The notes beneath the pieces were generated by a model, which did not search any database, had not been told where the DNA came from, and worked only from the letters and a program-made list of their open reading frames with translations. Shown piece by piece: positions 32,201 to 39,712 of a stretch of 64,000 bases of DNA; position 1 is the first letter of the stretch, and each line of letters opens with the position of its first letter. The position numbers were made by a program, and so were the translations under genes. The stretch spans positions 1,645 through 65,644 of the forward strand of contig DF241045.1 of NCBI GenBank assembly GCA_000507305.1. The letters run 5' to 3'. Origin of the DNA: Breviolum minutum Mf 1.05b.01 (Eukaryota > Sar > Dinophyceae > Suessiales > Symbiodiniaceae).

Positions 32201-33152
32201 ATACAGTCAAAGCAAATAGTTTTCGAGAAGGAGCCACTGTAGACTGTAGACTTCTAAAATATTGAAAATATGTTCATGGAATTACATGGAAATTGCCTAA
32301 CATACCTTCTAGCCAAGTTTAACTACAAGAAGAATAAACTTGGTGACGTGATGCTGCAAAAATTGAGACATGTGCGTTTTGGAAGAACATCGCCGGAAAG
32401 GTCCAGTTCCATCCGTTGCCTTGCAACACGAATGATTGACATGTTTTTTTTTACAAGAATGATCGACAGTTTGATTACACGAATGATCGGCAATTTGATT
32501 GCATCTCTCCAAGAAAAGAAATGGCTAAGGTATCAACTGGCGGCGTCGCTGCTGGAAGCTCATCAAAATGAGCCATCGCGTCCTTCATTGGGGCATGCTT
32601 TGGTGTGTTCTATTATACATTCAAGAAAGAGACTTGACTCAACCATTTCAACTTTTGGCGATGTTTCGATTCAATAGTGATCACTGCAAATTTACTAGTC
32701 AGTGGGTCCTGCTGCTGGAAGGGAAGAGTTTCCAACTCATCCATTGAACCCAGCCGGTTTCGGGAAGCTCTTTGGCACAGGCTGTGAACCAAACTACTTT
32801 GTTCCTTGAACCATGTTGACCATTCAAAACCCGGTCCTGTAGGGGGGTTTAGATTGTTGCGTGTGACCATGATCCGAATCGCTTCTTCGACTGTTTTCTT
32901 TGTCCAAAAACGTTCACGCTTGTCATAGTCATTAGGTCCTAACATTTCATCTGAAGATGATGCACGGACAATAACCCTGAAGATTTCTTTGGACTTGTTT
33001 GATCGTAAATTGGTGCACCCCACCAAAGAACCAGTCAAAGCTATTCGACGCCCTCCATCTGGTAAAACCAGGGCTTGCTCAAGGGTAGTAACTAACTTCT
33101 GAACCTTCCGAGCCCGCCGATCCTTCCAGGATGCGGTTTCCTCCCCCATTTT
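19871..33152 (-). CDS. Large multi-exon gene filling the inner insertion (function unknown)
   Basis: Coding-like exons on the minus strand are visible at about 33152-32700, 32035-31930, 31744-30872, 30681-30604, 30309-30038, 29809-29660, 28290-28125, 26880-26795, 26484-25885, 25800-25700, 25520-25262, 25017-24910, 24690-24320, 24245-24190, 24045-23760, 23715-23490, 23090-22970, 22445-22215, 21430-21310, 20632-20420 and 20253-19871. Most borders are GT-AG; at least one donor looks like GC. No exon of comparable quality lies on the plus strand apart from 23248-23460. Resemblance, from memory, is to a large dinoflagellate multigene family of unknown role. At least one frameshift (near 26335) and one stop (near 26930) suggest it is decaying. 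Being the only gene, it is the candidate transposase. Confidence 0.5.
20420..20632 (-). CDS. Exon of the large minus-strand gene
   Basis: Reads VPDRASRRLFTGAILKPSG then SATACRYFIFWLCNLLGADF, with a protein-like mix of aromatic and charged residues and no stops for about 70 codons. It is preceded by pyrimidine-containing sequence and followed by a donor-like GTATCT. It lies just upstream of the terminal exon in the same orientation. Confidence 0.45.
22215..22445 (-). CDS. Exon of the large minus-strand gene
   Basis: Reads LPFAFKIPTVVSSAKTLNVV, then LYEKKQLNRQEFADAHGPQR and VLLPHEIVDCFIREGELERM. It ends before a GTAGGTGATG donor. Amphipathic and charged composition, no known domain. Confidence 0.5.
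23490..24045 (-). CDS. Two exons: helical segment and acidic tail
   Basis: 24045-23760 reads LFGIPNFSETVLNPVRVNDM, then IAEIKKYEPELEAVFSAELL and SSPGMQAADKTIKDAESI. After a short intron, 23715-23490 reads LAAEKRKAEGKDSKGKNSKG and a highly acidic end (EEVEEEMEEAEQDEDWPEEE). The last open codons overlap a GTGAAC donor, so the apparent stop at 23482 is probably intronic. Lys-rich then Glu/Asp-rich blocks suggest a nucleic-acid or chromatin-facing linker. Confidence 0.5.
24190..24690 (-). CDS. Two exons with the conserved arginine/KVF block
   Basis: 24690-24320 reads VQDPDNPRKRIYKVFDRIE, then a Gly/Asp/Trp linker (MDLWGGLGLGEKQPKK) and TPEELEKKAFDTDLQKSLG, ending at a GTCAGT donor. 24245-24190 reads IQSLAVKARTTAGKLNDAG with an apparent GC donor (AAAAG then GCTTTC). 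GC donors occur in dinoflagellates. The KRIYKVFDRIED block recurs in related dinoflagellate proteins. Confidence 0.55.
24905..25520 (-). CDS. Two exons, basic helical region
   Basis: 25520-25262 reads SKSFSLRRKSLSAVSLDGII, then RVKRVKVLNENQRQAISTLS and ERKRQWGALHRRLQQPDLPA. 25017-24910 reads VRQSKKKARATYVELPLDQL and KQFEAQWLQDK. Both are strongly helical with Arg/Lys clusters and no stops. A GTCTAAG donor and a CAGGTGCTAAG donor-like end are visible. Confidence 0.5.
25700..26484 (-). CDS. Lys/Gly-rich repeat exon plus short downstream exon
   Basis: The exon starts near MAPSSASNGSELELLKGQG, shifts frame near 26335, then reads repeats of GSGKDVDTKSGAEQKKGGGK with small variations. It ends GGSSESLGGSTKRGLSAEK before a GTGGGTGGG donor. 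A 65-70-base intron ending TTTCAG leads to SSPGSTTTTPPAKKQRVES. Poly-Lys/Gly stretches resemble nuclear localisation or nucleic-acid-binding linkers. The frameshift (one extra base in GGTGAAGGAAGG) means the present copy cannot make the full protein unless the sequence is in error. Confidence 0.5.
25960..26330 (-). repeat. 63-bp tandem repeat coding Lys/Gly units
   Basis: Five to six units, the basic one 63 bp (21 residues), some with an extra GGGKK-coding 15-bp insertion. Because the unit is CT-rich on the plus strand and a multiple of three, several frames on both strands stay open across it; only the minus frame fits the neighbouring exons. Confidence 0.8.
26573..26662. repeat. Doubled TGTCACGTTT iteron block around a subterminal-type motif
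   Basis: Three head-to-tail copies of TGTCACG(T/G)TT occur at about 26573-26602 and again at about 26635-26664. Between them lies TTAAGCTTCAATGG (about 26615), one base different from the TTAAGCTGCAATGG motif at the right end of the same insertion. Confidence 0.75.
29255..29345. repeat. 32-bp inverted repeat
   Basis: The arms at 29255-29286 and 29314-29345 pair at 29 of 32 positions around a CCATGG core. The loop repeats part of the arm (TGTGTCGAATGT). It looks like a small fold-back or MITE remnant within an intron of the large gene. Confidence 0.75.
29660..29809 (-). CDS. Exon of the large minus-strand gene
   Basis: Reads PYLEPLGGRTAQSLMNSLRR, then VQPKLRDVAIFESRKAVDIR and YILWHQE before a donor-like GTGGTGAATG. 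Good coding character, no domain recognised. Confidence 0.45.
30038..30309 (-). CDS. Exon of the large minus-strand gene, Ala/Lys-rich
   Basis: After a TGCAAG acceptor it reads TSHLLPEHIIDRVVADSHRP, then an Ala/Thr/Lys linker (TPKAHTAPTKKPAMRTSSA) and SKRDFMEKLLGQL. It ends at a canonical GTAAGT donor (30037-30032). The Ala/Lys linker is typical of flexible nuclear proteins. Confidence 0.5.
30604..30681 (-). CDS. 26-codon exon with canonical borders
   Basis: The acceptor TATAGCTAG is followed by codons for VEEEVWEANIRIRDDDREN and PTWWMEE, then the donor GTGAGT at 30603. The short exon with exact GT-AG borders is among the best evidence that the insertion carries a genuinely spliced gene. Confidence 0.6.
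30872..31744 (-). CDS. Large acidic exon with duplicated Ser-Trp-Met block
   Basis: After an ATTGCTAG acceptor (31746-31745) the frame runs for about 290 codons: EQPAEYVDSDGDYTGKYDV, then DEGDPWWDTTPLRGKPRSDE, then acidic repeats in which DKSWMENNE occurs twice, a basic patch (KEKRRRPRASNRKQSDAA), and a folded-looking part with HACGQAIDFHEFNLKQLI and DYVKATVQYIWDLWTTWN. It probably ends at a GTACCT donor near 30871. No domain recognised. Confidence 0.6.
32700..33152 (-). CDS. Probable first exon of the large gene
   Basis: Starts at a Met codon at 33152 (MGEETASWKDRRARKVQKLV); an in-frame Met at 33185 is also open. It continues ALVLPDGGRRIALTGSLVG and KRERFWTKKTVEEAIRIMV, with FEWSTWFKEQSSLVHSLC, ending near PFQQQDPLT at a GTAAAT donor. 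Upstream to 33911 there are no further exons, and that stretch carries the terminal motifs and a hairpin, so promoter sequence must lie there. Confidence 0.5.
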
Positions 33153-33604
33153 GGAAAACCCTACGCATCCAGGGCCTGAGCCCAAATTGCCTCAGGATTA
33201 TAGCCTGTGGATCTACTATATTGCCTTTGGATCTATAGAGTCGGTCACGAATGGAAAAACAGACCGGCTGCTGCAAGTTTAAACCGTGGGAGGTGCAAAT
33301 CACTTGGTGCAATATGTATTGTTTGATTTGTGAATACAGATATAAATACTTGAGAAACTAAAAAGGTGATATCCTAGATCTATATCTATGGCTGTAAAAA
33401 CCAAAAACACAAAAGCGACATGATCAAACCGAGAGCTGCCCACAACGTTTCCCGAGTCGTTTCTCCTTTGTTTTGGTTTGTTGGTTTAAGGTGGTTGACA
33501 TAAACTGTATTTGGTTGCACAGATCTATAGAATGTGCTTGCATGTATATATGCATGCATGTTACATGTAAAAAAACACAAAAAAGGCATGGATTGAAACC
33601 TGCT

Positions 33605-33676
33605 AAGGTACATAGGACAAACATTTAATATATATATATATATATACCCTTTCAATGTATATGTCCTATGTACCTT
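33605..33676. repeat. Perfect 15-bp inverted repeat around a TA microsatellite
   Basis: AAGGTACATAGGACA (33605-33619) and TGTCCTATGTACCTT (33662-33676) are exact complements enclosing a TA run. It lies in the 5' flank of the large gene near the right end of the inner insertion. Confidence 0.85.
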
Positions 33677-33853
33677 TTTTCACCCCAAAACAATTCAGAA
33701 ACAAGCCAGCTTATGTTTGCACATCAGCTTGGCTGAAGCATTCCTAGCATTCCATGTGGTATATAGAGGCAGTTGTGGCTTTAAAACATGTTGACATGTG
33801 GCAAAATCTACTTAATCTGCTCATATAACTGTGCTTCCCCAGAAGAGGCAAAA

Positions 33854-33915
33854 TTAAGCTGCAATGGTGGCCCTCCACAAACATTAAGCTGCAATGAAAG
33901 TTTAAGCTGCAATGG
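33854..33915 (+). repeat. Three subterminal motifs at the right end of the inner insertion
   Basis: TTAAGCTGCAATGG occurs at 33854-33867 and 33902-33915, with TTAAGCTGCAATG(A) at 33884-33896. The last copy runs into the target duplication. Clustered subterminal repeats are typical transposase binding sites. Confidence 0.75.
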
Positions 33916-33917
33916 AC

Positions 33918-34373
33918 ACGTCTTGGGATGTAGATCTGTCTCGTTATAGGAAACTAACGGACACACTTCCAGTGACAGTGAGTCGTGAAGGACTCGAGAT
34001 CGCCTCAGCAGACTTGACGTTGATACTTCTGAGATCCCTCCCAGGTGACTGTAGGTCGTACGTGATGCTCCATAGCAAGGATGAAAGCTATATGGAGCTA
34101 CGTGCTGCAGCTATCAGGTTTGAAGCTCAGCAGAGGCTGTTTACCGAGTTGGGTGCCTCTATGACTGGAAGCGGTCGAGGGCATGGGGTTTTTCAGGTTC
34201 AGGAAGAGGAATTTGCTGAGGGAGAAGAATACCCTGAAGATCTTTATGTTGAAGCGGTTGGGAAAGGTGGTGCTTCGAAGTGTCATAGATGCGGGAAGGC
34301 AGGGCATATGCAGAAAGAGTGCCCTACAGATATCAGGTCAAGTGCTTCAAGTGTGGGCAAGCTGGACATATAG
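33918..34373 (+). pseudogene. gag: copia gag, C-terminal half with first zinc knuckle
   Basis: Continues gag in frame after the inner insertion: TSWDVDLSRYRKLTDTLP, then LILLRSLPGDCRSYVMLH (capsid C-terminal part) and the CCHC knuckle CHRCGKAGHMQKEC near 34280-34322. The frame closes at 34371-34373 because of a frameshift near 34330. A second knuckle continues in the next frame. Confidence 0.8.
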
Positions 34374-35707
34374 GGTCGAACTGTCGTAGCCCGAAGGCCA
34401 AAGCAAAGGCACTTCCGAAGGCCAAGCCTAAGGCTGGCAACAAAGGATCGCCAAGGAAGACCACCAAAGGAAAGGGTGGTGGCAAGGGTAAGAAAGGGAA
34501 GTTGAACGAGATTGGCGAAGCAGAAGAAGGTGAAGAACCGGAACAGGAGTGGGCCGAAGAAGAACAAGCAGAAGAAGAATGGCCAGAGGAGTCTGGCACT
34601 GTTTCAGGTGTTTTGATGATGCCACTGTTTGTGGGATCAGTTGAGGAAGCGAGCGATGGGTGGATGTATTGGTTGCTTGATTCTGGTGCTGCTTGCTCAG
34701 TGTTGGCTGAGCAGAACAAGGAGTGCTATAAGCGGGTTTCCCGAGGTCGTGATGTATCTGGAAGGTATTTGGCTGCGAATGGGACGCCTGTTCAGATGGG
34801 GGAGAAAGTCCTGGCATCTGTTTTGTTCGCTGTTGAACGCAGTGATGGCACTCAGGATTCTCAGGAGTTCCAGTTGGAATGCAACATTGGGCAGACCGCC
34901 CACAATATCATCAGTACCACTCAGCTCATGAAGAAAGGTTGGACTTTTGTGCATTCGAATTCAGGGAGTTTTCTTGTTCACGAACCCACAAAGACTTTTA
35001 TTGGTGAAGTGCTGTATTGGGGTTCTTGCCCTTGGATACGTGTTGCCTCTGATGGTCAACAGGCAGGAGTGCCTAAGACCCGAGCCAAGAAAGCCATTCA
35101 GGCAGTTGTGTCTGGAGATGGTGTGGTTCAGGAGTCACCTGAGATGACACGGCATATCCTGAGGGGTCATTACCCTTATGATCCAAATTGCATTGAGTGT
35201 GCACAGGGTCGTGGAGTTGGGCGTTCACCAAGGCGACCGAGGCGTGAGAGGATTCTGGAAATTCAAGCGGACTTTTTCTTTTCGGGACGGGTTTCCGATA
35301 AGTATAAGTTCATTTTACTTCGACAGGTTCTTTCAGGTTTGCTTGGTACGACTGCGGTTGGGCCCAATGTCAACGTTACAGCACAGCAAATTCGTCAGAT
35401 CTTGGTAGAATTTGGTGTTTCTGGATCGGATGGACCGCCGATTGACATTCGAACTGATGCTGCCACTGATGTGGGAGAGCTTCTACGTTGGTCAGCCATC
35501 AATCGGGAGTTCACACTTTCTCGAGCAGGTCCCCAGGAGCACAATGTGATTGGTTCTGCTGAACGAGGTGTGAGGGAAGTCAAGGAAGCTATCGCTGTGG
35601 TGCGGCTTGAGTTGGCAAAGCGTCAGCTGGACATCGTGGATTCGTTGGTCGGTCGGCTGGGACGGCATTTGTCGTTATGTCGTCGCTATGCACAACCTTC
35701 ATGGTAA
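34324..35707 (+). pseudogene. pol: copia second zinc knuckle, protease and integrase
   Basis: Begins with the second knuckle (CFKCGQAGHIGSNC), then a Lys-rich linker and an acidic segment. The aspartic protease follows, with YWLLDSGAACSVLAE near 34668 (catalytic Asp in DSGA). The integrase then has an HHCC-type finger (RHILRGHYPYD, CIEC near 35150-35200) and a DDE-like core: Asp in EIQADF, Asp in IDIRTDAATD and Glu in SAERGVREVKE. The frame breaks near 35660. Confidence 0.8.
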
Positions 35708-36368
35708 GAAGTTTGGCAAGACACCCAGAGAGTTGCTTCGTGATTCCCCAGCTTCAAAGGAGAATCCAGTTTCTGCCATGTTTTGTAGTCAAGTTTTAGC
35801 AGAAACTCCCGAGTCAGTGAAGTCAATTGGACGTTTTGTGACAGCAGCCTATCTTTGGCCTGTCCGAAATTCGTTTGCGCATTTTGTAGTTGCCAAGATT
35901 GAAGGTGAGCTCAAATATTTCCAAGCAAAGAGCCTGAAATTGGTTCTTCCGTTACATTTTCCTGATGAATTGATTCAGCGTTTCGTCGTCTCAACACACG
36001 ATGGACCGCAGCGGAAAATTGAAGATTATTCAGCAGGCAAGACACCAGGTTGCAAGGCGTGTGATTCTGGGAAAGGCAAGCATTCTGTTGCCTGTCAGGC
36101 GAGGTATTCGGAGTGGCTGGAGTCGCATGATGTCTCTGCATCTGGGTCGAAGGTGGTTGTTTCTCCATCAACTGGTGATGTTGAGCCTGACTTGCTTGAT
36201 GATCATCAGGAAGTTGTTGGACATGAGTACGTTCCTACGACTCCGGAAGGATCAGATGGTGAGAAGGCTGCAGTTTCTCATTGGAGCAGTCATGATCGTG
36301 AGAAGCGAAGGAGTCTTCACCTGATCCTTACTTTACCAGGAGATGTCCAGCGTGCGAGTCCGGGATGA
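35640..36368 (+). pseudogene. pol: copia integrase C-terminal part and spacer
   Basis: Continues integrase after the frameshift: HNLHGKKFGKTPRELLRDSP, then FVTAAYLWPVRNSFAHFVVA. An acidic, Pro/Ser-rich linker towards RT follows. Ends at TGA 36366-36368, again a frame break rather than a natural end. Confidence 0.7.
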
Positions 36369-36440
36369 ATTCGTCACAATGCTGAGTGTCGAAAGAAGAG
36401 AGCTAGTCTTCAAGCTCAACCACCATCTTCAAGGCCCGAG

Positions 36441-37800
36441 GTGAGTTTGCCATCTAGTGCTCCACCTCCCGTGGTTGTGACGGATATTCCCGCAGCTGCA
36501 TTACCCCCAGCGGATTCGGCCATTATGGATCAGCCGATGTTGGATGGTCCAGCAGGTCCTGATGAGGATTCAGTTGCGCCTATGGAGTTTGGGTTGGTGG
36601 ATTTGTGTCAGTGTGGAGTGCTGTTCAATCCATCGAGTCTGTCAGGTTTGGATTTGATGAGCGATGTTCGATTCCATGTCGAATCCATTGCATATGATGG
36701 GAGCAAAGGTGAATGTAAGGTGATTGATTTCTGCGGAAGCGTGTGAAACTTTGGAAGTCACCTCATGTCATCTCGGATACAACTCTTGGTGAGCTTGATC
36801 CGGAAGGCACTTTCAAAGCCATGCAGAAGGAATGTGATGGGTTGACAGCCGTGAAGGCTGGTGTCATCCTTAGCGAGCAGAAGAAAGAAGAGTTCTGCAA
36901 GCTTCATGGGGTGAAGCCTATTACCTGCCGTTGGGTTACGAATGAGAAGCCAGAATCTGATGAAGGCGTTCGTGCCAGGATTGTGGTGAAGGACATTGCA
37001 AGAGGTAGTGCGACAGCGCGCTCGCTTGCAATATCCAGCCCAACGCCCAGCGTGGAGTCGCTGAGGATGGTTTTGGGTGCCCTTTATGCCATCGATGTGA
37101 GCCAGGCTTTCATGAACTCACCACTTCGTGACAAAGAACGAACCGTTCTCAGGATGCCACTTAGCATCTCGACAACATCAGGAGAGCCGATTTTCCTGGA
37201 AGCACACAAGGCACTTAACGGTTTGCGTGTGGCGAGTCTTACTTGGAGCGTGTTTTTGAAGGACATTGTATCCAAGGTTGGTTTGAAATGGCTTGCAGCA
37301 CAACAGAGCCGTGTCTTTATGGTGGGGTGATTGATGGTTCCCCTACCCTGCTTTTGTGCTATGTGGATGACTTGTTGATTGCCAGTGCAACTGACAAGGC
37401 ATTTCATCGAGTGTTCAAGGAGCTTTCCAAGCACGTGAAGGTCCGTGAGACTGGAAGGATTGCTTTGGGAAAGGATGGAGGAGGATCCTTAAAGTTCTTG
37501 GGTCGAGTGATTTCTCGACGCGCAGGTTCCCCATCTTTGGTGATGCAGGTTGATCCATCCTACATGGATGCAGCTTGTGAAGAGTTTGGAATCAAGGTTC
37601 CAAAGGGGGTGGTTGGTCCACCTGACATCAAGCCAAATTTGGAGGCTACGAGTGAGGAGTCACCGATTAGCCCAGAAGCCCATTCAAGGTATCGACGAGT
37701 GCTTGGTCGACTTGCGTGGTTGGCACAGACCCGCATGGACCTTCTGCACTATACCTCANGCCGAAGCCGGGGCATGAGAAGGCATTGCGTCAGGTGTTGA
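36441..37800 (+). pseudogene. pol: copia reverse transcriptase
   Basis: Three overlapping frames (36441-36746, 36743-37330, 37243-37800) together give the RVT_2 domain: TCRWVTNEKPESDEGVRA, DVSQAFMNSPL (first catalytic Asp region), EAHKALNGLRVAS and CYVDDLLIASAT, whose YVDD carries the catalytic Asp pair. The single N at 37760 removes a few residues at the RT/RNase H junction. Multiple frameshifts make it non-functional. Confidence 0.85.
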
Positions 37801-38411
37801 GGTTTGTTGCCACCGACAGTCATGTGGGGCAACATTTCCCAACTGAGGATAGACAAACGCACCTGCTGATGGGTTCACAGGTTCTTGTGTATACCGATGC
37901 CGCTTTCGCGCCTATGCGGGTTTTCGAGAGGCGATCTATCAGCGGTGCGGTCTTGATGTATCAGGCTGTTACACTCAAGTGTTTCAGCAGGCACCAAGCC
38001 GCGGTGAGTCTTAGCTCATGCGAAGCTGAACTTCACGGGATTCAGGCAGGGGTTCAGGAGGCCATTGGGCTGGCCCGAACTTTGGCCTTTGTGCTGAAGA
38101 GCCTGAACATCAGGGAAGACTTAGCACCTTTGGCAGATTTGGAAGAAGGAGAGTGTCCTCTGAACATCCAGCTCAGAACAGATTCACTTTCAGGGAAGCA
38201 GCTTTTGGAAAGCTACGACTTGCAACGACGGAGTCGCCACATAGAGATACGTCTGTGTTGGCTTCGCCGACTTCTGAATAGTTCCATTTTGGAGTTGACC
38301 TTTTGCCGAGGAGACATGAATTTGTCGGACATGTTCACAAAGTGTGTCAGTCAGGCACTTTTCCAATCCTTCAGAACCGCCCTGGGTTTTCTGTTGAATG
38401 ACCTGAGATGA
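37762..38411 (+). pseudogene. pol: copia RNase H
   Basis: After the N at 37760 the frame reads PKPGHEKALRQVLRFVATD, VYTDAAFAPMRVFERRSIS, SLSSCEAELHGIQAGVQEA and LRTDSLSGKQLLESYD, ending VSQALFQSFRTALGFL. The spaced Asp, Glu and Asp residues are those of the copia RNase H active site. The frame overlaps the start of the third ORF at 38408. Confidence 0.8.
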
Positions 38412-39668
38412 GATTGAGCGTCGTTATCTCGGGATCGGAAAAGCAGAAGGCGCTGGACGATGAGGAGGAGTCGGAGTCTTTGAGGGATTTGGGAGGGAAG
38501 CCTTTAGGAAAGACATCAAAGCTGACCCAAAGGGTTTTCCAGGTTTTTCAACTCAGGGAAAGTTTTCAGAGGGGACGCCGTTGCATGTTGTGTGATGATG
38601 TGATTGAGGATGATTTGTTGATTGAAGGTGAAGGTGAGGTTTGAAACAGTGTTTCTCCGTCCGCAGCCGTTGTTGGTTCAGCAGCTTCATCACTGTCAGG
38701 TGTAATCTTGACAAAAGGTGTGATGGCGTCGTCATCTGACAAGGACGAGGACAGGCGATCTGTGAGAGAAGCCAGAGAAAAAGCTATGGCGAAGGACGGG
38801 GTCAGGTTTTACCAAAAGTGCGACAGGTCGTTTGCGTTGCGACTTCTGCCGGAAGCGTGGTCACATCGCAAGGTTTTGTCCTGAAATCACTTTTCGGGTT
38901 AGCCTTACAGATTCAAGCATTCGACCTCAGAAGAAAGAAGAAAAGCCGCCACCTCAGCCAGAAGAACATGAAGAAGAAGAGGATGTGGCTATTCATCTCA
39001 AAGAGAGGCGTGAAGTCAGGCGAGAGCTGCGTCAACGTGCGCAGGAAGCTAGGAAGCTCTGGAGGAGGCTGATCGGAAGATAAAGGAAGCCAAGGGCCAG
39101 GCCCATCCAGTGACGCCTGAAGAACAGAAGGTGCTTGATCAGCAGAGGCAGGAAAGGAAGGATTTGAGTTCCTATTCCTATTATACGTCGTCAGAGGATG
39201 AGCCTAGCGAACCAGTTCGGTTGGTACCCAAGGCTGAAGTGAAGGAGGATCCCAAGGATCCATCGTCTTCTGAATCGTCATCTGATGATGATGAAGAAGG
39301 AGAGGAAGAGGAACTTGAAGCAGATCCTGATGAAGAGGCCAGAGAAGCAGTTGAGGAGAACAAGGGAGAGAATTCCGGATGTATCTGAGTTATTCGAATC
39401 GGATGCAGCCCCGATTGCATCTGGTAAGTCAACACTTGCTTCCAAGGGCGGGCCTGCTCTTGCTGAAGCGAAGGGACAGAAAGTTCCAGTGCAACTCCCC
39501 TCGACACCATCGGCTGGTACACCCAAGGCCATGACATTGGCCAGGGCGGAAACGAAAAGACTTGCCGATGACCGGAAGGAGATGAGGCGCTTAAGGGAGA
39601 AGTCCCGAGCGTTGGATCAGGCTGAGGCACAGAATGAGCGTGAGAGAAAGAGATTGCAGGGGAACTAA
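38408..39668 (+). pseudogene. copia third ORF, N-terminal part with a third CCHC knuckle
   Basis: Lies immediately after RNase H on the same strand (ATG 38408 overlaps the pol stop), so it belongs to the element. Pieces 38408-38644, 38832-39083, 39110-39388 and 39400-39668 are in shifting frames. It includes a further CCHC knuckle, CDFCRKRGHIARFC, at about 38834-38875, then basic and acidic low-complexity sequence (SYYTSSEDEPSEP, long Glu/Asp runs). Typical copia elements end after RNase H. This extension is unusual. Confidence 0.65.
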
Positions 39669-39712
39669 GGGCTCTTCGTCAAAAGCGACGTGCTGAAGAT
39701 GCTGCTGCCAGT

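Larger units (their letters stand above)
19493..33911 (-). mobile_element. Inner layer: 14.4-kb intron-rich DNA transposon candidate
   Basis: The insertion lies in copia gag and is flanked by ATGGAC on the left (19487-19492) and right (33912-33917). Removing it joins RKMD to TSWDVDLSRY in frame. Nearly the whole interval is one minus-strand multi-exon gene. The right end carries three copies of TTAAGCTGCAATGG (33854, 33884, 33902). The left end has a related direct copy at 19533-19548 and an inverted relative GCAGCCTAATTAA at 19509. Extreme ends are not long TIRs. The terminal motif itself ends in ATGG, so the real duplication may be as short as AC. Six-base duplications occur in Polintons and Dada elements, but I see no polymerase, integrase or capsid gene. 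Confidence 0.7.

Noticed and set aside
19493..33911. Inner insertion as a retrotransposon or processed gene
   Set aside because: Many GT-AG introns remain, there is no RT and no poly-A tail at the junctions.
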